The translations under genes were made by a program, and so were the position numbers. This document shows positions 48,701-56,610 of a stretch of 64,000 nt of DNA, piece by piece. The notes under the pieces were generated by a model. The model was given only the letters and a program-made list of their open reading frames with translations. It made no database searches and was not told the DNA's origin. The stretch spans positions 62,001 through 126,000 of the forward strand of contig JAHZKX010000047.1 in the NCBI GenBank assembly GCA_022600195.1, given 5' to 3'. This stretch comes from Planctomycetota bacterium. GTDB taxonomy: Bacteria > Planctomycetota > Planctomycetia > Planctomycetales > Planctomycetaceae. Position 1 is the stretch's first letter, and every line of letters begins with the position of its first letter.

Positions 48701-49715
48701 ACAATAATCTGTTGTAATAATCGTCGCGCTGGCGCGCGACTTTAGGAAGTAATGAAGTTAAACTGGTATCACCTGAGTGTGTATCAGGACCAGAGCCGCT
48801 GATAGAGGAAGCCATTAACATGGTACCACTCAAAACAGCAGCCGCATCCTGTAATCGCTCTTGAAGCGGAATTTCTTTATGTTCATCGATCCAGGCTAAC
48901 AGGGAGTCGAGAATTAATTTTCGAATGACAAAGCGGCGATAGTAACCCTGGTTGTCAATGACATGCGGGTCCCATTCCCCAAACATGTAGTTGGTTCGTT
49001 TGTTAACAGGATGCAGATGATCGTGTGCGCGCAGATCGATGGCAATTTCATCTACTTTGTCTAGTGTGAAATGTGCCTGATATAACAGATCACTGGGAGT
49101 CGCTTCCAATGTATTGATCGCCTGTTCGATCAAACGTTGATAAGGACCAGAGGCAACGCCACAATCACGTAAGTAGAGAGGAATCGGTCGAAATTTTTCA
49201 TGGGGGTAAACCTGCATCTGTCGGCCATTCTCAAGAACAGCGACAGGGCGGAATCCGACAAAATCATTGAGTTTATCAATACTCGCTGAAACGATGCGCT
49301 CGTTCTGTTCCCACGGACCTCCCTGTTCAAGCAGGGCTTCGAAAAGAACTGCCAGAAAATAGGGTTGTAAGAACTCCTTCTCCGGTACATGAAACAACAG
49401 GTCACGATGATGCTGTTTGTATTGAGGCAGACATTCCTCAAATGCGATTCGTAGAACACTTTCTGCCTGCTTGATTTCCTGAAAAGCCCCGGAGGTTCCT
49501 TTGAGCGCTTGTAAATGCGAATTCAGTAGCGAATACAGCATTTCAACCGTAGGTGGCTGGTCCAGTTCGAAAAAGAGTTGGTTCCAGTTAAAACGGAACT
49601 TGGAATCCGGTTTTCCGTTGGAGAAATTTAGATATCCCAGAATCTCTCGTATGATGTGCTTATCAACGGCAGGCAAAGATTGCTGGTCCGTTTTTTTATT
49701 ACGCGATACATTCAT
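45702..49715 (-). CDS. 1337-residue cytoplasmic protein, unknown function
   Basis: I do not recognise this family. There is no signal peptide or membrane helix. The N-terminal region (about 1-330) contains HEKFRPIPLYLRDCGVASGPY and a stretch of His/Asp-rich sequence (LRAHDHLHPVNKRTNYMFGE). Helical, repeat-like sequence (about 330-660) resembles TPR solenoids (RYELDQAWQLISEIEEQL). An acidic disordered insert lies at about 665-705 (IEDPFEIDPEEPDEEDALF), then further helical sequence to a basic end (NRKKKKD). The size and composition suggest a large scaffold. It converges with the EF-G II-like gene and diverges from the TolQ-like operon. The start at 49715 has a promoter candidate about 115 bp upstream. 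Codon use looks like its neighbours, so there is no sign of recent transfer. Confidence 0.8.
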   Translation of the reverse strand: MNVSRNKKTDQQSLPAVDKHIIREILGYLNFSNGKPDSKFRFNWNQLFFELDQPPTVEMLYSLLNSHLQALKGTSGAFQEIKQAESVLRIAFEECLPQYKQHHRDLLFHVPEKEFLQPYFLAVLFEALLEQGGPWEQNERIVSASIDKLNDFVGFRPVAVLENGRQMQVYPHEKFRPIPLYLRDCGVASGPYQRLIEQAINTLEATPSDLLYQAHFTLDKVDEIAIDLRAHDHLHPVNKRTNYMFGEWDPHVIDNQGYYRRFVIRKLILDSLLAWIDEHKEIPLQERLQDAAAVLSGTMLMASSISGSGPDTHSGDTSLTSLLPKVARQRDDYYNRLLSSATGKRAERLAKEAQQSQQPFGHIRHYLNLHLARYGAQQVQHRQLSRIYARMGFSSAARCEAAVIPCTSVRFECELQWRITMVHLHLERYELDQAWQLISEIEEQLTRGIECGALIDPWNILGFQGLFPLFISREDSIPDQRSEVLLDLMEEIFSAYSATLSEAAAQGNNKLKLEISDRFQKLAEKWDRYATTTVEDLPHVNGQDSFESAAHVSQILTEWKNGGESVGDISFWRQHVDRFESAKAYALTVDALLQKRDHVAAIGLIMQWLSQVDQTGLESGPYSIHAVLLQWMRQLTSNVEFESIKENSDSIRKMFDYLEANAADYWTVPHFDAILPVPDNEIEDPFEIDPEEPDEEDALFGAAYEDVIFRDSADDGVQGETMDSGYSSSNTEIESINRQLEPRLKFLNTLSQLWQLSAAFFSEVETTRFQHEMESPTKEKSTEFDLETRQSIEGWIQHAEHLQQELVVLLNSIWKYQLSKPSGDHDSNIEYDLQLQTKYYLMHAIIITTVNCRSARLMLLSTIPHSESESELSENERLLVSIYRGVLTRDIELVRKEFPIFLNSIVETPLLYTPIDQGGKPNIVLKVRSLQMILRFLLSQLPSLGMLRETWQLLKTAYRMERSSRPEGIAVSEFDRLFRTGLRSSLSAIIRSSHSWETEQLDDEVLIEISGKIVDKYREQWLKHSRTMRLSSAEALNQEFIWMEVKQFIDLYGADLFHAQYLTLGNLRAILHNGVEQYLNYLIESQDPARPMALLTDLEEGSIDMDEAVTNLKVIFESVVDKFDRFVEYNSTTTQSDYGEMFYCLLDFLRLEAAYERDDWKMVPLLIAHKVLAQQDRNESALIWEAVFEANSEEMSKKHLNKLHQTESEYKINLPLISDHLNERFVKPLAVNRMMALVPRAMKDARNGNEDSAAFSILQEEIERYLDSTIGSGIDVPDWMRSLEDEIDRLDEKVTSDHYDIETEIKLSPVPMSLSDIKKQLKLWNQPLARNRKKKKD

Positions 49716-50280
49716 ATTGGCAAACGTAGATAGTGGAATCAGAGTTAAGAAAAGATGGAATAATGATGCCCGTCAGCAGTAAAACAGCCTGTTTCCTCCA
49801 TGAACAGTCCAAAGAGACTGAATCCCGGAATCTATTATACTTTTTCAAGTTCCTCTGTAAAAAACAGGTCCAGTTTGTAATTACTAACTTCTAATCTCAA
49901 AGCAGTTTATAGAGAATTCCCAGTTCGCAGCTCGTACTCATATCAAGTAGTGTTCGCATGGATATTTTTGATTACTTCTGGCTTCTCCCGCTCCTGCCGG
50001 AATTTTCTTCAACTTGGTTGTCACAATATGACGATTATACGGAATATGCGTATTGCTGAAGTGAGTTTTATTGTGTGCCTTTCCATTGACGGGATCAAGC
50101 CAGACGTGTGTCAGTCGCATGGGTCAGGCAGGAAATCCCCACCAGCAATCAGGCAAGCTTCACAGAGCATTCACTGCATTTAAGATCAATAATACTCACA
50201 GGGGATGGCATCTTATTTGAGTTTCAAATGGGTCAAATCCTGAACCGAATTTTTGATAGTGCACTCATACCTTTAAGGAT
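49716..50280. other. 565-bp divergent intergenic region
   Basis: It separates the 1337-residue gene (minus) from the TolQ-like operon (plus) and must hold both promoters. A minus-strand candidate is listed separately; no good plus-strand promoter was found. Short frames here lack Shine-Dalgarno sequences. No tRNA or strong hairpin was seen. Confidence 0.5.
49834..49862 (-). promoter_or_regulatory. Candidate promoter of the 1337-residue protein gene
   Basis: On the minus strand a perfect TATAAT (49839-49834) follows TTTTAC (49862-49857) by 17 bp. A start near 49827 would give a leader of about 110 nt. Confidence 0.38.
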
Positions 50281-51771
50281 GTGAACAGACAGATGGAACA
50301 CTTGGAATCTCTGCCGGAAAGTGAAAAAGAAGATCACTTCTTGAATTTCTCAAAAGCAATCCTGAAGTCTCCTCTTTTCTGGGGTATTGGTGCCACATTC
50401 GGTTTTTATGCCCTGATACCACATCTGCCCGTGTATCGCTCTCTTATCGAACGATACTTTTGCAGTCACCCTCTGGAGTACGCGACCGCGGGGCTGTTTT
50501 TCATTGGCATGTCCATCATCGGCGTAAAGGGCATGGGAATGCTCAGTCAGAAAAGGTCTTTGACAAAGACGAAAATTGACTGGGAAACCATAAGTGAAAT
50601 TGAAGATACGGGTGAACGGATTGACGTATTTAACGATCAGGTGCAGTCTCTTTCGAGTTGGATTGGAGAGACTTATCTTGGGAAACGACTGAATGACATC
50701 GCCTCGTATGTCAAAGGTCGCCGATCAGTCAAGGATCTTGACGAACATTTAAAATATCTGGCAGAACTTGCAGCCGACCAGATGCACGCCAGTTATTCAC
50801 TCATCCGGACAATTACCTGGGCCGTTCCCATTATCGGATTCCTGGGTACCGTGATCGGTATTACGATTGCCATCGCGAATGTGACACCCGATCAACTGGA
50901 TACCTCACTTTCTGAAGTCACCGGGGGATTGGCTGTCGCTTTCGATACGACTGCTTTAGCATTGGGTTTATCTCTGGTGCTGGTCTTTTCCACATTCATC
51001 GTAGAACGGATGGAACAAAAGCAGCTTGAGAAGATCGAATTATTTGGTCTGCAAAATATTGCTTCTTGTCTGAGTGTATCAGAAAACTTGATTAGCCCGC
51101 TGGAGTCAGCGGAAGTGGAAGCGGCTCAACAATTAGTTCTACGCACAGAAGAGATGATACAGAGGCAAACCGAGCTTTGGCAGAACAGTCTGGAAGCGTT
51201 ACGTGCTCGCTGGTCCGAGATGATGGAACAGCAACAGGAATCATTTGACAGTTCGTTGCAGGAAGGAATGTCAAATACACTGGGGAGCCACTCTTCTCAG
51301 CTGGAATCTGTTCGAAACGAATTTTTATCAGCGTATCAATCAACGACAGAAAATATTGAGTTGATGCTGACGCGTTGGCAAGACACGCAGAAAGAATCAA
51401 ACAGTCGGTTTTCAACGCATCTGGCTCAGATCTGGAATGAAGTTCATCAGGATGTGATTTCCGCTCAAACGCGTCAGACGACTCAGATAGAGGAAGCAAC
51501 GAAAGAGATTGCCGGCGAAGTCAAGCAGTGGAATCAACAGTTAAAAGACAGTTCAGAAGTCTCTTCGTTACAGTTGGAAGCATTGAATTCTCAGAGCGAA
51601 AATCTGTTAAAAATTGTCGGCCAGGAAGAACATCTGGTGGGCTTGCAGCGAAGACTGTCTGAAAATCTGGATGCAATTCGTGCTACCGAGACATTTGAAG
51701 AAACCTTGCACAGTTTGAGTGCCGCAGTCCATCTACTGACTGCGCGATCCAGTAGAAATAATGCAGCGTGA
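50281..51771 (+). CDS. MotA/TolQ/ExbB-type proton channel protein with long coiled-coil tail
   Basis: TolQ/ExbB/MotA proteins form the pentameric channel of ion-driven motors. The 496-residue product has membrane helices at about 32-50, 68-86, 178-200 and 216-240. The last pair carries the family signature AVPIIGFLGTVIGITIAI and GGLAVAFDTTALALGL. A Gln/Glu-rich coiled-coil tail of about 250 residues (245-496) extends into the cytoplasm, much longer than in TolQ or ExbB (about 230 residues in all). The longest frame starts with GTG at 50281, with AAGGA only 1 base away. The ATG at 50293 has the same AAGGA 13 bases upstream, so neither spacing is ideal. Two single-span partner genes follow at 69 bp and 1 bp spacing. 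Confidence 0.88.
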   Translation: MNRQMEHLESLPESEKEDHFLNFSKAILKSPLFWGIGATFGFYALIPHLPVYRSLIERYFCSHPLEYATAGLFFIGMSIIGVKGMGMLSQKRSLTKTKIDWETISEIEDTGERIDVFNDQVQSLSSWIGETYLGKRLNDIASYVKGRRSVKDLDEHLKYLAELAADQMHASYSLIRTITWAVPIIGFLGTVIGITIAIANVTPDQLDTSLSEVTGGLAVAFDTTALALGLSLVLVFSTFIVERMEQKQLEKIELFGLQNIASCLSVSENLISPLESAEVEAAQQLVLRTEEMIQRQTELWQNSLEALRARWSEMMEQQQESFDSSLQEGMSNTLGSHSSQLESVRNEFLSAYQSTTENIELMLTRWQDTQKESNSRFSTHLAQIWNEVHQDVISAQTRQTTQIEEATKEIAGEVKQWNQQLKDSSEVSSLQLEALNSQSENLLKIVGQEEHLVGLQRRLSENLDAIRATETFEETLHSLSAAVHLLTARSSRNNAA

Positions 51772-51840
51772 TTGCAATATTTGAAAATTGTGATTCTCTA
51801 TAAATTTATTCTGAACGAAGTCAATTCCCCGGTTTAACTC

Positions 51841-54018
51841 ATGAGCAGACATGGACAGGAAGCACGTTCGGTATCGCTATTTCCTTTCTTAGCGGTTCTC
51901 ATTTGTGCAATGGGGGCATTGATTTTCCTGTTGGTTGTCACCACGCGCCGCATTCGTCAGCAAGCCATTATGCAGGTTCAAACCGTGTCTGTGGAACAAG
52001 AGGTTGACGCTGATGTCTTTCCTCCGGTGTTATTTGCAGCAGAGATCGAAGAACCGCAAGAAGTGGCACCACGCTTGAAGATTGTAGAAACTCCTACTGT
52101 CATTCCCGTACCTGAGCCTCAAGTAATCAATCTTGCTGCGGAAAAAGAGGCAAAGTTAAAGGCATTAAATCTGCGAAAAGCCAAAAGTCTTGAGGATTTG
52201 AAATTACAGAATCTGAATTTGATCCGTTTGAAAAATGAGTTGAGTCAGTCAGAAAACAAATTAGCGGGTACTAAGCAGCAAATTCAAATGTTGCAGCAAA
52301 AAGATGAAGATCTCATTCAGAAAATGAATCAGGTTAAGTACCAGAAATCGCGTGCAGCAGAATTACTTCAGGAAGAATTACGAAAACTGGAAGAGAAAAA
52401 ACAATCACAGAAAACAGCGCGCAGTAAGTATTCGATCATCCCCTATGATGGTCAAACCGGGACAGCGAAACGACCTATTTTAATTGAATGTACCGACCAG
52501 GGACTGACGTTTCTTCCGGAAGGAATTACGCTGACTCCCGATGATCTTCAGGATTTTACCCCGGGATATAATCCGCTGTTGGCGGGGACACAGGCATTGT
52601 TCCAATACTGGAAGGCCAAAGACCAGCCCACAAATCAGGAGCCCTATGTATTGATTCTGGTTCGGCCCAGTGGAAGCGTGGGTTATTATGTCGCAAGAAA
52701 ACTATTGAATAATTTGCAACTGGATTCAGGATATGAGCTGATTGATGCTGACTGGGATTTTGCATTGCCAGCAAAAGATCCAAGAGCTGAGCAGGTATGT
52801 CGTGATGCCGTGGATCGCGTATTAAGTGAACGCAAAAAACTCGTGTCACAACTCCATCAGCCTCAGAGTGGATCAAGCCCGAGAGGACGCATGTTAAAAT
52901 TTGATCCACGCACGGGCATGGTACGCGTAATTGAACCCGAAGAAAAGTTTGGCACAGGTTCAGGTAATTCCAGCCCGTCTAAAAATCTGGCAGCGAATGG
53001 TAATTCAAAATCTTCTCGCAAGTCGCGTTTTAGTGATGTATTAACCCGTCGGCAGCAGTTGACACGCGCGGAATATCTCAGAAAAGTGGCCAATCAAAAA
53101 CACATTGTAGCACAAGAAGGCGCAAAGAATGGGACGTCAGATCTGCGTGGAGTTTCTTCGGGAAAAAGGAATGGTCATTCACAACAAAAACAAGTGGGAT
53201 TAAAAAGTTTACCTGGCAGTCGTCAAAGGGCTGAAGTGTTTGATTTTTCAGAGCTAAAAAAACAACCGGGTGGGAGAGCAGCAGAGGGTACGGAAGTGAA
53301 GCAGGCAAAAGTGATGAGCCGCGAACAACTACAGGAACTGGCCGAGCGGCATCTGGTATCATTGGATGGTTCTCGGAAAAACAGAGTGACAGCATCACGA
53401 GATCGGCAAGTCGGTAAGCCTGATTCCAATTCACAGTCCTCAGCAGGTCGAGTGATAGAAAATTCTTTCAGTGACCAGAAAAAACAGACTCAGTCAAACC
53501 CCTCACAGCAACAGTCTGGCAGTAATCAATCGCGAAAACGTCTGAACGGGGTTTCACCCGGACAGTCTACTTCGGGAGCCGGAAATACGAGTACATTATC
53601 TTTGAATCGTAGCCAACAGGCAGGCGGCGCTCACTCAGAGATCAAATCTGCAAAGAACAGGCAGTGGCAACAATCGCGTTCAGGAATAGGTTTCGAGAGA
53701 GAAATTACTGTTCACGTTGGCGCGGATCGTATTCTGGTCGGCAATGATAAATTTATCAAAGTGGACCAGGGAATCACGCAGGAAGAATTGCTGCAGTCAA
53801 TGATTGCTGTAATGGATCAGTATGTCAATTCCTGGGGACCTGCTCCAAAAGGATTCTACTGGGTACCCACCATTCAGTTCACAATCAGTCCTGGTGGCAA
53901 TCAATATTATGAACGGTTGAAAGGTTCAGCCCAGAAGATGGGGCTCCAGACCGAGTCCACATTTACTCTGAAACCTCTGCCTGTTTCTTCGGATCTCAAC
54001 TCTGAGGTGGAGAAATAA
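51841..54018 (+). CDS. Single-span TolR/ExbD-like partner with large periplasmic region (725 aa)
   Basis: The product has one N-terminal membrane helix (about 12-34, SLFPFLAVLICAMGALIFLL) with no acidic residue in it. A coiled coil (about 105-195) and an alpha/beta domain (about 200-335, with PYVLILVRPSGSVGYYVARK) follow. Then comes a Ser/Gln/Lys-rich disordered stretch (about 365-610) and a final alpha/beta domain (about 620-725, with FERE and VHVGADRILVGNDKF). The topology is that of ExbD/TolR/MotB-type stators, but the size is much larger and the membrane Asp is missing. It lies between the TolQ-like gene and a second, Asp-containing partner that begins 1 bp after it. Assignment rests on topology and context rather than a clear domain match. 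Confidence 0.78.
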   Translation: MSRHGQEARSVSLFPFLAVLICAMGALIFLLVVTTRRIRQQAIMQVQTVSVEQEVDADVFPPVLFAAEIEEPQEVAPRLKIVETPTVIPVPEPQVINLAAEKEAKLKALNLRKAKSLEDLKLQNLNLIRLKNELSQSENKLAGTKQQIQMLQQKDEDLIQKMNQVKYQKSRAAELLQEELRKLEEKKQSQKTARSKYSIIPYDGQTGTAKRPILIECTDQGLTFLPEGITLTPDDLQDFTPGYNPLLAGTQALFQYWKAKDQPTNQEPYVLILVRPSGSVGYYVARKLLNNLQLDSGYELIDADWDFALPAKDPRAEQVCRDAVDRVLSERKKLVSQLHQPQSGSSPRGRMLKFDPRTGMVRVIEPEEKFGTGSGNSSPSKNLAANGNSKSSRKSRFSDVLTRRQQLTRAEYLRKVANQKHIVAQEGAKNGTSDLRGVSSGKRNGHSQQKQVGLKSLPGSRQRAEVFDFSELKKQPGGRAAEGTEVKQAKVMSREQLQELAERHLVSLDGSRKNRVTASRDRQVGKPDSNSQSSAGRVIENSFSDQKKQTQSNPSQQQSGSNQSRKRLNGVSPGQSTSGAGNTSTLSLNRSQQAGGAHSEIKSAKNRQWQQSRSGIGFEREITVHVGADRILVGNDKFIKVDQGITQEELLQSMIAVMDQYVNSWGPAPKGFYWVPTIQFTISPGGNQYYERLKGSAQKMGLQTESTFTLKPLPVSSDLNSEVEK

Positions 54019-54019
54019 T

Positions 54020-55174
54020 ATGAGCCGCCGCACACAATCGGGAGAAGTTGGTTATGGTTCCGATTCCTTTTTGGACATCGTTGCCAATATCGTAGGAATT
54101 TTGATTATTTTGATTGTCATAGCTGGTGTCCGGATGAGTCAGGCTCCTGTAACTATGGTTGATGATCAATCAATCAAGGCTCCACAACCGGAGATCATTG
54201 ATGCTGATTTAGCGGCATTTCCTTCTCCGGTCGAAACAGAGCTTCCGGTACCAGAAGCGCCGGCACTCACTTTAACAGAACCCGATCCGAAACCGTTTGT
54301 TCCTCAAAAACCAAAAGTTATCTATCAACAACCCTCTGCGGAATTACTTGAGGAATTACAGCAACTGGAACAGGAGCTTGCCAGAATTGATCAGGTAAAG
54401 CAAAGTCGTGAGACTGGAGCCCAGGAATTAGCACTGCGAAAACGGGCCATCAATGGGGAGCTGCAAACACTTAATTCGAAGATCAATCTGAAAAGCAAAC
54501 TTATAGATCAGCAGTCTCAATTGTTATTAAGCCTGGTTGACTCCAAGCAGGAATCGCAAAAAGAACTGGAGCGGGTTGTATCGCAATCGCGGCTGGTTTC
54601 GGCCCCCCGTGATCAAGTGAAAGAACTGAAGCACCGTTTAACCCCCGTTAGTCAGCTGGTGACAGATAAGGAGTGGCATTTTTTACTCTCTGAGAATAAA
54701 GTGTCATACGTGCCAATCAACGAATTACTTGCGGATTTGAAAGATCAGGTCATCAAACGAGGGAAATGGCTGGCCAAGTATCGTGAGCATCATGGCAGCG
54801 TGGGCCCGATTCGTGGATATACAATGAATTATGTAGTTGAGCGGCAGGTGCTCTCAGCGATCGATCAGTTAAGAAATGGCGGGAACGGTGGTTTTCGAGT
54901 GGGTGTTACCAAGTGGGAAATCGAATCTGATGACGAAGTACCCAGCGAGACTCAGGCCGAAGCACTCCAGGTTCATTCGCAATTTTTCCAGACATTGACT
55001 GATATCGGGAGAGGTTCCACACTCACATTTTGGGTTTATCCTGATAGTTTTGAACTCTATCGTTCCTTACAGAAGCACGCGCATTCTCTGGGTTATCAGG
55101 TTGCTGGACGTCCTTTACCGTTTGGTGTTCCCATCGCAGGCTCTCCCGCAGGAACTCGATCCGCCGGGCAATGA
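54020..55174 (+). CDS. ExbD/TolR-like single-span protein with coiled coil
   Basis: The 384-residue product has one N-terminal membrane helix with an acidic residue at its start, SDSFLDIVANIVGILIILIV (Asp19). This matches the proton-carrying Asp of ExbD/TolR/MotB helices. A Pro-rich linker (about 55-110), a coiled coil (about 112-205) and a C-terminal alpha/beta domain (about 220-375) follow. The last ends with TFWVYPDSFELYRSLQKHAHSLGYQV, similar in layout to the ExbD periplasmic fold. It is the third gene of a TolQ-like, partner, ExbD-like trio and converges on the thioredoxin gene with an 11-bp gap. I infer that this subunit carries the proton-binding Asp while the 725-residue partner plays a structural role. 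Confidence 0.85.
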   Translation: MSRRTQSGEVGYGSDSFLDIVANIVGILIILIVIAGVRMSQAPVTMVDDQSIKAPQPEIIDADLAAFPSPVETELPVPEAPALTLTEPDPKPFVPQKPKVIYQQPSAELLEELQQLEQELARIDQVKQSRETGAQELALRKRAINGELQTLNSKINLKSKLIDQQSQLLLSLVDSKQESQKELERVVSQSRLVSAPRDQVKELKHRLTPVSQLVTDKEWHFLLSENKVSYVPINELLADLKDQVIKRGKWLAKYREHHGSVGPIRGYTMNYVVERQVLSAIDQLRNGGNGGFRVGVTKWEIESDDEVPSETQAEALQVHSQFFQTLTDIGRGSTLTFWVYPDSFELYRSLQKHAHSLGYQVAGRPLPFGVPIAGSPAGTRSAGQ

Positions 55175-55185
55175 GTCGTGGTAAT

Positions 55186-56049
55186 CTAATACAATAGCGT
55201 TGCCAGTTTTCTGCGGTAATCACTTGTCAGTGTCGACTGAGGGCCAAGCAGGTCAAATATTTTCAACATGGTTGCTTTGGCTTCCACACCCGCTCCCGAT
55301 TTATCCTGCTCGATCAGTGCCAGACAAATTTCAAGTGCTTCTTCATGTTTGTTTGAAACGGCTAAGGCATCTGCCAATGCAATTTTTAAGTCCGCATTTT
55401 CCGGATCTGCGGCTAAGGCAGCTCTGGCTGGTTCAACTCCACCCGCTTCATCGGAGGCCGCCTGTAGTTCAAGTTGAGATTTGATCTGTTCCGCTTCCGG
55501 TTCCAGAAATCCCCGTTCTTCCAGCTTGCTGATGATTTTTGCGCATTCTTCAAATCGCGACTGCTTAATCAAAACCGCTGCCATACGTAATTGAATCGCG
55601 TCGTTTCCGGGATCGAGATCGGAAGCCTCACGATACTTGGTTTCTGCCAGAGCGGGATCTGTTTCTTCTGCCAGCTGTGCTTCCTGCAGTAGAATTTCCA
55701 GCGGGGAAGGGATCAAGCGTGTGATCCATTCCCTCAATGTTTCTTCGGGGAGAATTCCTTGAAAAGTATCAACGGGTTGTCCGTGCTGAAAGGCGACAAC
55801 AGTTGGAATGGATTCGACGCGGAAGGCAGCCGCTAAGCCCTGTTGTTCATCAATGTTGATCTTGGCAAGTCGAAATTTCCCCTGGAATTCCTCGACCAGT
55901 TTCTCCAGCATCGGAGCCAATTGCTGGCAAGGGCCACACCAGGGCGCCCAGAAATCAATCACAATCGGTGTTTGTGCAGATTGTTGAATCACTTCTGTTT
56001 CGAAGTTTTCTTCAGTGATATCAATGATCCATGCAGAATTGGCAGACAT
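55186..56049 (-). CDS. Thioredoxin with C-terminal TPR domain (YbbN/CnoX-like)
   Basis: The 287-residue product has an N-terminal thioredoxin domain (about 1-112) with active site WCGPC (Cys38, Cys41), the FRVESIPTVVAF cis-Pro region, and about 175 residues of TPR-like helices (ALAETKYREASDLDPGNDAI, ADALAVSNKHEEALEICLAL). This layout is that of YbbN/CnoX, a chaperedoxin. E. coli CnoX has lost one active-site Cys, whereas this copy keeps CGPC and may be redox-active. No signal peptide, so cytoplasmic. It lies 57 bp downstream of the PTPS-family gene on the same strand. General protein-folding rescue is likely, as for relatives. Confidence 0.92.
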   Translation of the reverse strand: MSANSAWIIDITEENFETEVIQQSAQTPIVIDFWAPWCGPCQQLAPMLEKLVEEFQGKFRLAKINIDEQQGLAAAFRVESIPTVVAFQHGQPVDTFQGILPEETLREWITRLIPSPLEILLQEAQLAEETDPALAETKYREASDLDPGNDAIQLRMAAVLIKQSRFEECAKIISKLEERGFLEPEAEQIKSQLELQAASDEAGGVEPARAALAADPENADLKIALADALAVSNKHEEALEICLALIEQDKSGAGVEAKATMLKIFDLLGPQSTLTSDYRRKLATLLY

Positions 56050-56106
56050 TTGTAAATTCCTTGACTGGTTCAGCTATTTGTATTGTGATTTATGAGTTTC
56101 ACGGGC

Positions 56107-56610
56107 TCAGGACTGGGGAACTGGAAGCTGGCAGATGGCCCATTGTCCGAAATTTTCTTCGACTTCAATCTGTACTGATTCAATCTGGTTTGAAGCATCT
56201 GATCCTATCACAGTCAGCAGTTGTTGGCCAATCCAACGTGCGATTAATTCTGCGGTGGTATTTTCGAGAGGTAGTAATATGCAATCTTCTTTGGGAAAAA
56301 CCCAGCGTCGCTTTTCAAAAGTCGCTTGGATTTCATCATGCTCTTCCGAAACTTTTATTTTCTGATGTTGTGTGGGAAGCAGGACGCGGTGGTCCAGTGT
56401 ATCGACAGTTTTCTGTAATTGATCTCTTAACGCAATGAAATCAAATACATAGCCGTTTTCATCCAGGGGCCCGGTCAGTTCGGCAGCGACTCTCCAGTTA
56501 TGGCCGTGCAGACGCTCGCAAATGTTTCCATTGAACGTAATGAAATGTGCGGCACTAAATACCAGGTGGTCTTTGGTCACGCGTACTTTGTAGAGGGCGG
56601 GCTTATTCAT
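56107..56610 (-). CDS. 6-pyruvoyl-tetrahydropterin synthase/QueD family protein
   Basis: Family members act on dihydroneopterin triphosphate to give tetrahydropterin intermediates (biopterin, folate or queuosine routes). The 167-residue product has Zn ligands His22 (FSAAHFITF), His35 and His37, and a catalytic Cys31 in the CxxxHGH pattern (CERLHGHNW). This pattern is that of QueD/PTPS rather than of PTPS-III. FDFIALRDQL and LENTTAELIARWI complete the usual motifs. Length is typical. Its first 8 bp (ATGAATAA) overlap the end of the CitG-family gene, so the two are coupled. No queC, queE or folate gene is adjacent, so the product is uncertain; a role in tetrahydromethanopterin synthesis is possible from the CitG partner. 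Confidence 0.9.
   Translation of the reverse strand: MNKPALYKVRVTKDHLVFSAAHFITFNGNICERLHGHNWRVAAELTGPLDENGYVFDFIALRDQLQKTVDTLDHRVLLPTQHQKIKVSEEHDEIQATFEKRRWVFPKEDCILLPLENTTAELIARWIGQQLLTVIGSDASNQIESVQIEVEENFGQWAICQLPVPQS

Noticed and set aside
49716-50280. tRNA or small RNA gene in the long divergent gap
   Set aside because: No cloverleaf pattern, no T-loop consensus and no terminator-like hairpin was found by eye.
50281-55174. Zorya-type anti-phage system (ZorAB-like channel with a long tail)
   Set aside because: The first gene fits a channel with a long tail, but there is no OmpA-type peptidoglycan-binding partner and no ZorC/ZorD/ZorE helicase or nuclease nearby. The flanks are housekeeping genes, not a defence island.
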